A stretch of DNA of 24,132 bases. It comes from Phallusia fumigata. Lineage: Eukaryota; Chordata; Ascidiacea; Phlebobranchia; Ascidiidae. Of this stretch, positions 19,840 through 24,132 are shown in pieces. Made by a program: the position numbers and the translations under genes. The notes under the pieces were generated by a model, which saw nothing but the letters and a program-made list of their open reading frames with translations, was not told the DNA's origin and did not search any database. Position 1 is the stretch's first letter. The number at the start of each line of letters is the position of its first letter. The stretch spans positions 1 to 24,132 of the forward strand of contig QXVZ01026854.1 of the NCBI GenBank assembly GCA_008931825.1, read 5' to 3'.

Positions 19840-20020
19840 CTGGTTAGAGACGAAGATGCAACTTTTTTGTCACAATATGCGCGAAAATGTGCAGACCGAA
19901 AAATGTGCGAGCGAAAAGTGTGCACAATGTGTGCGAAATGTACAGGTGGGAAAAGTGCGTACTGTGCACTTAGGTATGTGTCCAGAGCAAACAGTGTCTT
20001 GCACGCCCCAGCAAACAAAT
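19840..20020. repeat. Short degenerate repeats around GTGC
   Basis: The motif (G/A)AAA(A)TGTGC(G/A) and its variants recur several times, with GTGCAC palindromes. The Cys-rich frame here is a product of the repeat and not a likely gene. Confidence 0.4.
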
Positions 20021-20717
20021 AAATCGTTAATTATCTTTGGTCTACTAAGGTATTGGCGCTGAAAACGTACAACTACATTAAGTTGTTACACGAAATTTGA
20101 AATCATAATTTTTTAGGTAAAAACCCTAAATTTCGGAAAGCAATTTAGGTGGAAATACCCAAGTTCTCGGAACAAAAAATTAGGACAACACATTTCTCAC
20201 AGAATTATAACTGCTAACAAAGTTTAAAATCCAAGCGGTGTGGGCAATTCAAAGGGAGATCAGGTGTTAATATTCAACAGTCGTTTGCAAAGATATTGGT
20301 CGTAAGTGCACATGCTTTCTACTTTGTCATTTTGTACCCAAAAGGCGGTCGCTTTTTTTAGAAAACTTGCAGAGAAATAATAAAAAGGGTTTTTACTTTT
20401 TTCAGTACAAAAATCGACCCAATCCGATTAAATGCCTAATACTAAAATGCAATTAAAGTCTTTGAATTTTATATTATACCATTAAAAACGTGCACATCCA
20501 TTTTCGTTTCAAAACAACGCAAAACAACGCCCGCAAAATAATTGTGGTATATTCACTTTACAAATCACCTTTTTTCATCATAGAAATTGGTTTTCATTAA
20601 ACCTTTATTTTTTATGTTGTGATCGAACGACACATTAGCCACTGCCATACCTTTTTCTAGAGAACAGCCGTTTTCAATAAACCCGAAATCATTTTGTCAT
20701 GAGAAGCAACTGTTAAT

Positions 20718-20992
20718 CAAAGATGGCAGAACGGTACGGCACGTATTGAGACGTGTTTGCATACTACGTATACCTCGTTCAAAGGGCGTACCTTTTGATG
20801 ATTTCTGTTGCGCACCGTACAGTACCAACTGCCACTATTGTTAAGGATAGGAAACGGTACGGTACGTATTGAGATAAGCGTACCATGTATCTCGTTGCAA
20901 AGAGCATATACCGTACAACCGTACCGTGCCCTTTGATGGTTTTTACTGCGTGTTAAACCATACCACCGTACCGTACCGTACTGCCATCTTTG
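20718..20992. mobile_element. TIR-bounded GTAC-rich non-autonomous element
   Basis: The ends are CAAAGATGGCAGAACGGTAC (20718-20737, and the match continues) and the complement of 20981-20992 onwards, CAAAGATGGCAGTACGGTAC, agreeing at about 24 of 26 bases. Inside are two direct units of about 120 bp, beginning near 20730 and 20850, each with ACGGTACGG(C/T)ACGTATTGAG, then CTCGTT and a CTTTTGATG/CTTTGATGG block. It shares its block order with 3083-3500. No transposase and no clear target duplication. Confidence 0.7.
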
Positions 20993-21288
20993 CTAAAATG
21001 AAACTCGCTTCAAATTCACACTCACGACGATCTTACACATATTTAAAATGCGGCGGGCGGGCACGTTTACAGAATGTTTACAAACAAACAAACAACAATG
21101 TGCGAGCACAGTTCGGCCATGGTACATTTTCGACAAAATATACAAAACCTTGCCACTTTGTACTTTTTAGGCACATTGGGGGAATACGCAGTGCTTCCCA
21201 TTGTTGTCAGGTTGCTTACATTAGATCATTTAGGAACACTGCGAAACGAACTTTTCATTTTTACATTTTCGTGTCCGCATCAGTGAAG

Positions 21289-21355
21289 ATGCGCGATTTG
21301 TTTCCAGCGGTTATCCTGACATTGGTTTTATTTCACCTAGTCGGTATATTTGGAG
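21289..21355 (+). CDS. Gene B exon 1: signal peptide
   Basis: 67 nt encoding MRDLFPAVILTLVLFHLVGI and then FG, with donor GTAAGT. The ATG context GTGAAG-ATG is the same as in gene A. An open frame runs upstream to 20926, but it crosses the TIR element and the A-homologous 5' flank, so this Met is the start. Confidence 0.85.
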
Positions 21356-23133
21356 GTAAGTGTAAATATTGCTACTGAAAACAACAATTACGCTTGGCTA
21401 CTTAAAACATAAGTCTTGGGCATGTCCTTTCCTTTTCTACAAATGTTTTTTTTGTACCGTGCGACCAGTGCCTTAGAAATTCTGCTAAAATTGTCGAACA
21501 TAGAGAGATATTTATCTTTAAATATTTTCCAATACCCAAGCCCCCGACGTGCGCTGCAAAACAAACAATTATAAAATACTTTGATTTTACTTTTTGTAAC
21601 AAAATAATAAAAAGGGGATTTCCCGTATAAGGGAGTTTCCCGTTCTCGCCACATTGTTTCGCAGACTGCCCGCCGCCTCCAAAGATAAAAAATGGTGACT
21701 ACAAACCAAAGAAGACTTCTTACGCGACAAGGTGGTCCGTTAAATACACCTGTTTGTCTGGTTTCACATTGTACGGCAAGAAGAAGCTCAAGTGCATGGG
21801 CAATGGCCAGTGGCCGGCAACCCCTGTTTGCTTTGGTTTGTATTTTGAATTCTGCTGTTTCCTGTTTGTATATTTGGCACGCACGTTATATTTTTGAAGA
21901 GGTGTTAATGACCATTGCACATATTAGATGCGGTCACATGAAAATATTTTAAGAAATCTAGACCAAACTTACAAAAATGTTTCTTCTTATTACTTAGTAT
22001 TAAATTAAATATATAGCTGCAAACTAAATAGATAAACAAACAGCAAGAAATCTGATCTTGAATCGTCACTTGCCTTAAAACATTGTAGATTTGATGTGGA
22101 AGTTTTGTATCACACAGAAAAAGTTTGCCCCCAACCACCTGCACTTGCTGGGGGTTTATTTGCCCCCCTTGGGCCATATTATCCTGGTGATGAAGTTTCA
22201 TACATGTGTGATCCTGGTCTTCAACTTGTGGGTCCGATAAATTCAACTTGTCAAAACAATCTTTCGTGGAGTGAAGCACCTTGCTGTGTTGAAACAGGTG
22301 AGACCCATTTATAACATCTTGTATTATATAATTTTGCTTCTCTGCTATGCCTGTCTTACAATTAGTAAAAAGCAAAATGACAATGTTTGTTAGACTAAAT
22401 TTTAAGGTTTTCATTTTTGTTACCCATTTCTGCTTTCTGTTCTAGAGTGTTCCACACCTCCTAGTATTGCTGATGGAAGTTTTACACCATCAGTCGGTCC
22501 CTACACACCAACAAGCAATCAACTGATTACATATACTTGTGCTTCTACACATAAACTTGAGGGTTCTACTACAATTACATGTCAAGCAGACTTATCATGG
22601 ACAGTTGGTCCAGTTTGCATTTTAATAGGTATGGATATGACAAACTCTGTGTTATTAGCAGGGGTTGGCCATCTATGGCACTCAAGCCCAATATAGTTTC
22701 ACTTCTGAAGATAACAAACATTGTTTTCTACTCATATTGGTTGCAACTTTTGCAACTGGATATGGTCATATAATTATGCCAACTGTTTCATTTAACTCCA
22801 CATCCTTTACCTTGTGGTACTTAGACCTAAATAAGAATATTGACATTTGTTGTTAGTTTTGCGCCACGGGTAGAGATAAAACTTCTTATCTGATTTAGAC
22901 AACATTTGAAGTTTTCATTTTTGTGATTTAACCTCTACTTTCTGTTTTAGAGTGTTCTACACCTCCAAGTATTGCTGATGGAAGTTTCACACCATCATTT
23001 GGTCCCTACACACCAACAAGCAATCAAGTGGTTACTTATACTTGTGCTTGTACACATACACTTGAGGGTCCCAAAACAATAACATGTCAAGCAGATGGAT
23101 CATGGACAGCTGGTCCGGTTTGCATTTTAACAG
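21289..23133 (+). CDS. CCP gene B: secreted multi-CCP protein, paralogue of gene A (3' end unresolved)
   Basis: Seen: exons 21289-21355, 21665-21835, 22118-22297, 22446-22628 and 22951-23133, all phase 1 with the same lengths as the first five exons of gene A. The protein is a signal peptide (1-22), CCP1 (23-79), CCP2 (80-139), CCP3 (140-200) and CCP4 (201-261). CCP3 and CCP4 open E-C-S-T-P-P where gene A has E-C-G-D-P-P. Either the gene splices onward past the window, or it ends by reading through the CCP4 donor to a stop at 23289-23291, adding a hydrophobic tail. Inference on role as for gene A. The near identity of the signal and CCP1/CCP2 exons with A indicates recent duplication. Confidence 0.8.
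21665..21835 (+). CDS. Gene B exon 2: CCP1
   Basis: The acceptor TTTCGCAG and donor GTTTGT bound 171 nt. It opens DCPPPPKIKNGDY, holds YTCLSGFTLYGKKK and closes NGQWPATPVC. Complete CCP, nearly the same as gene A CCP1. Confidence 0.87.
22118..22297 (+). CDS. Gene B exon 3: CCP2 with extra Cys
   Basis: The acceptor TATCACACAG and donor GTGAGA bound 180 nt. It opens EKVCPQPPALAGG, has GPYYPGDEVSYMC and closes SWSEAPCCVE. Five cysteines, as in gene A. The long open frame on the opposite strand (21905-22414) is its antisense shadow. Confidence 0.87.
22446..22628 (+). CDS. Gene B exon 4: CCP3
   Basis: The acceptor CTGTTCTAG and donor GTATGG bound 183 nt. It opens ECSTPPSIADGSF, has QLITYTC and closes LSWTVGPVC. 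Four Cys and the Trp. Confidence 0.87.
22951..23133 (+). CDS. Gene B exon 5: CCP4 with extra Cys
   Basis: The acceptor TCTGTTTTAG and donor GTAAGG bound 183 nt. It opens ECSTPPSIADGSF, has VVTYTCACTHTLEG and closes DGSWTAGPVC. CAC replaces the CAS/CPS of its sisters, so there are five cysteines. Confidence 0.86.
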
Positions 23134-23291
23134 GTAAGGATATGACAAGCTCTATTACAATGTTTTTAGCTTGGATTGGGCCTTTTAGTACTATAGTTCT
23201 GCTTTTGAAGATGATATACCACATTAAACTCGTGTTTGCATCCATTTTTGCTATGTTTGACATATGTGGATGTTACTGTTTTATCTGGTAG
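23134..23291 (+). other. Open read-through of the gene B CCP4 donor: possible alternative hydrophobic C-terminus
   Basis: If the GTAAGG donor is not used, the frame stays open for 52 codons to TAG at 23289-23291. It encodes hydrophobic runs (ITMFLAWIGPFSTIVLLL and, after a short basic stretch, LVFASIFAMF) that could act as a membrane anchor, and AATAAA follows at 23366-23371. The equivalent read-throughs after the other CCP exons stop within 8 to 25 codons. T-rich intron DNA easily translates as hydrophobic sequence, so chance is a serious alternative. Confidence 0.3.
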
Positions 23292-24132
23292 GTATGATCA
23301 TAGGTTTGTGCCATCTATTCCATTTACCTATATAGCCCCAGTGGTTAGCCTGCTATTGGTAAAAGAATAAAACATTTTTAATGTGGAAGACATCACAGTT
23401 TCCTATGTTGATAGTTGATTCAATGTATTTGAAAGTATTTTGTGACTTGAGGTTGGATCCCCTAATTTTTCACCTTTTTAACCACAAATATTCAGTTTTG
23501 GTTTGCATGCCCTTTTTTATTAGATATACTAATCCAAATGTATTGAAATTTAAATTGTAGGTATGTAGGATGCTTCTCACTGGTTGTTTAAAAATCAGTG
23601 AATTCCTTTACGGCTTCAATAACATGTTTAAACACTGAATGTTCTGCCCAAATGCCAAACAAGGGTGCAAGAATGGAGTGATAAACAAGTTTACAGCACA
23701 AGCAATGCAGTGCTCAGTAATTGTCAGCAGGCTGCTTCTTCACATGCATAAACAGATGTTTATTCAGGGTGGCCAGGCAGATTTTACACCAATTTTTTTA
23801 CATGATTGTGTAGTGATAACTGGTATGCGTTTTCTAAATCAGAACGCAAAAGATGATACCATCGCTTTCCTATTTAAGGACCCCCTTCCATGAATTGTTT
23901 TTACTCTGTTTTTTTCTTGATTTCTTTATTCTGTCTAATGCAAGTTTGTTTCCCAATTCCCCAGTTTAGCGCAACATTTTGGTGTGCTGAGACTCAGCCA
24001 AGGTCAACCCTGGTCAACCAATTAGTTAGTGTAACTATGGGGTTTAAATCAGACTTTTGCGATTGAGATTCCAATTGCCATGCTGTTAGAAATGATTTGG
24101 TTAGCTTATAAATAGGCTTCTTTCTTTTTTGT
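23292..24132 (+). other. Gene B 3' region, no recognised exon
   Basis: No further CCP exon was found. The open frame 23639-23893 has no recognised motif and no good splice sites. Near the end, AGGTCA-ACCC-TGGTCA (about 23999-24014) resembles a direct repeat of nuclear-receptor half-sites spaced by four, which could be chance. Confidence 0.4.

Larger units (their letters stand above)
18985..22297 (+). repeat. Segmental duplication, copy B (5' flank, signal exon, CCP1, CCP2 of gene B)
   Basis: Partner of 6353-9433. It is longer than copy A between the flank and the signal exon (about 2.3 kb against 1.36 kb), partly because it holds the TIR element 20718-20992, which copy A lacks. That suggests the insertion came after the duplication. 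Confidence 0.8.

Noticed and set aside
20926..21378. 150-residue open frame on the plus strand
   Set aside because: Only its end (from 21289) is coding, as the signal exon of gene B. The rest crosses a TIR element and the duplicated 5' flank, and the end runs into an intron.
21905..22414. 169-residue open frame on the minus strand
   Set aside because: It is antisense to gene B CCP2, whose plus-strand reading has the full CCP pattern and good splice sites. A similar antisense frame lies over gene A CCP2 (9281-9463).
1..24132. CRISPR array, bacterial operon or prophage
   Set aside because: No regularly spaced repeats and no prokaryotic gene structure. Exons with GT/AG introns show this is an animal genome.

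Overview
The window looks like animal nuclear DNA, most plausibly a tunicate such as Ciona. It is AT-rich and compact, its genes are split by GT/AG introns of a few hundred bases, and it carries complement-control-protein (CCP/sushi) genes and a chordate-type class A GPCR. There are no bacterial-style ORFs. The assignment to Ciona is inference. Five single N bases mark contig joins. At four of them the sequence before the N is repeated after it (222-223 bp identical twice, 111 bp identical, about 113 bp slightly divergent), which is typical of unmerged overlaps or haplotypes in a heterozygous genome.

Layout. 265-3784, minus strand: the first four exons of a melatonin-receptor-like class A GPCR (TM1 to TM5). 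Its TM6-TM7 exons lie beyond the left edge, and exon 3 appears twice because of an assembly duplication. 4022-6352: no gene recognised. 6353-11757, plus strand: CCP gene A, with a signal-peptide exon and six CCP exons, possibly a short terminal exon ending at 12022, then a contig gap at 12156. 12157-15459: no gene, but a tRNA-derived SINE with a 9-bp target duplication (13209-13361) next to a hAT-like MITE with an 8-bp target duplication (13414-13753). 15460-17744, minus strand: CCP gene C, a complete 272-residue secreted protein with four CCPs. 18497-18996, plus strand: a decayed GPCR TM5-TM7 relic. 18985-23133 and beyond, plus strand: CCP gene B, with a signal peptide and four CCP exons, its 3' end unresolved. 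B is a segmental duplicate of A including about 1.3 kb of 5' flank. A TIR element of about 275 bp sits in B's flank only.

The CCP genes. A, B and C share one plan: a 67-70 nt signal exon ending in phase 1, a CCP1 starting D-C and carrying G-x-x-LYGKK, a CCP2 starting E-(K/N)-V-C-P and ending P-C-C-V-E, then C-(G/S)-x-P-P-S-I type CCPs. Every CCP is one exon flanked by phase-1 introns, so exons can be duplicated or lost without a frameshift. Gene A shows this under way: CCP3 to CCP5 and their introns are recent tandem copies (unit about 834 bp), with two decayed CCP exon relics between them. CCP2 of all three genes has an extra cysteine, suggesting a conserved inter-domain or inter-chain disulfide. 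The cluster is a plausible fast-evolving recognition or complement-regulatory locus. Secreted CCP proteins of this kind in tunicates could act in innate immunity, self/non-self recognition or fertilisation, but nothing in the sequence proves a function.
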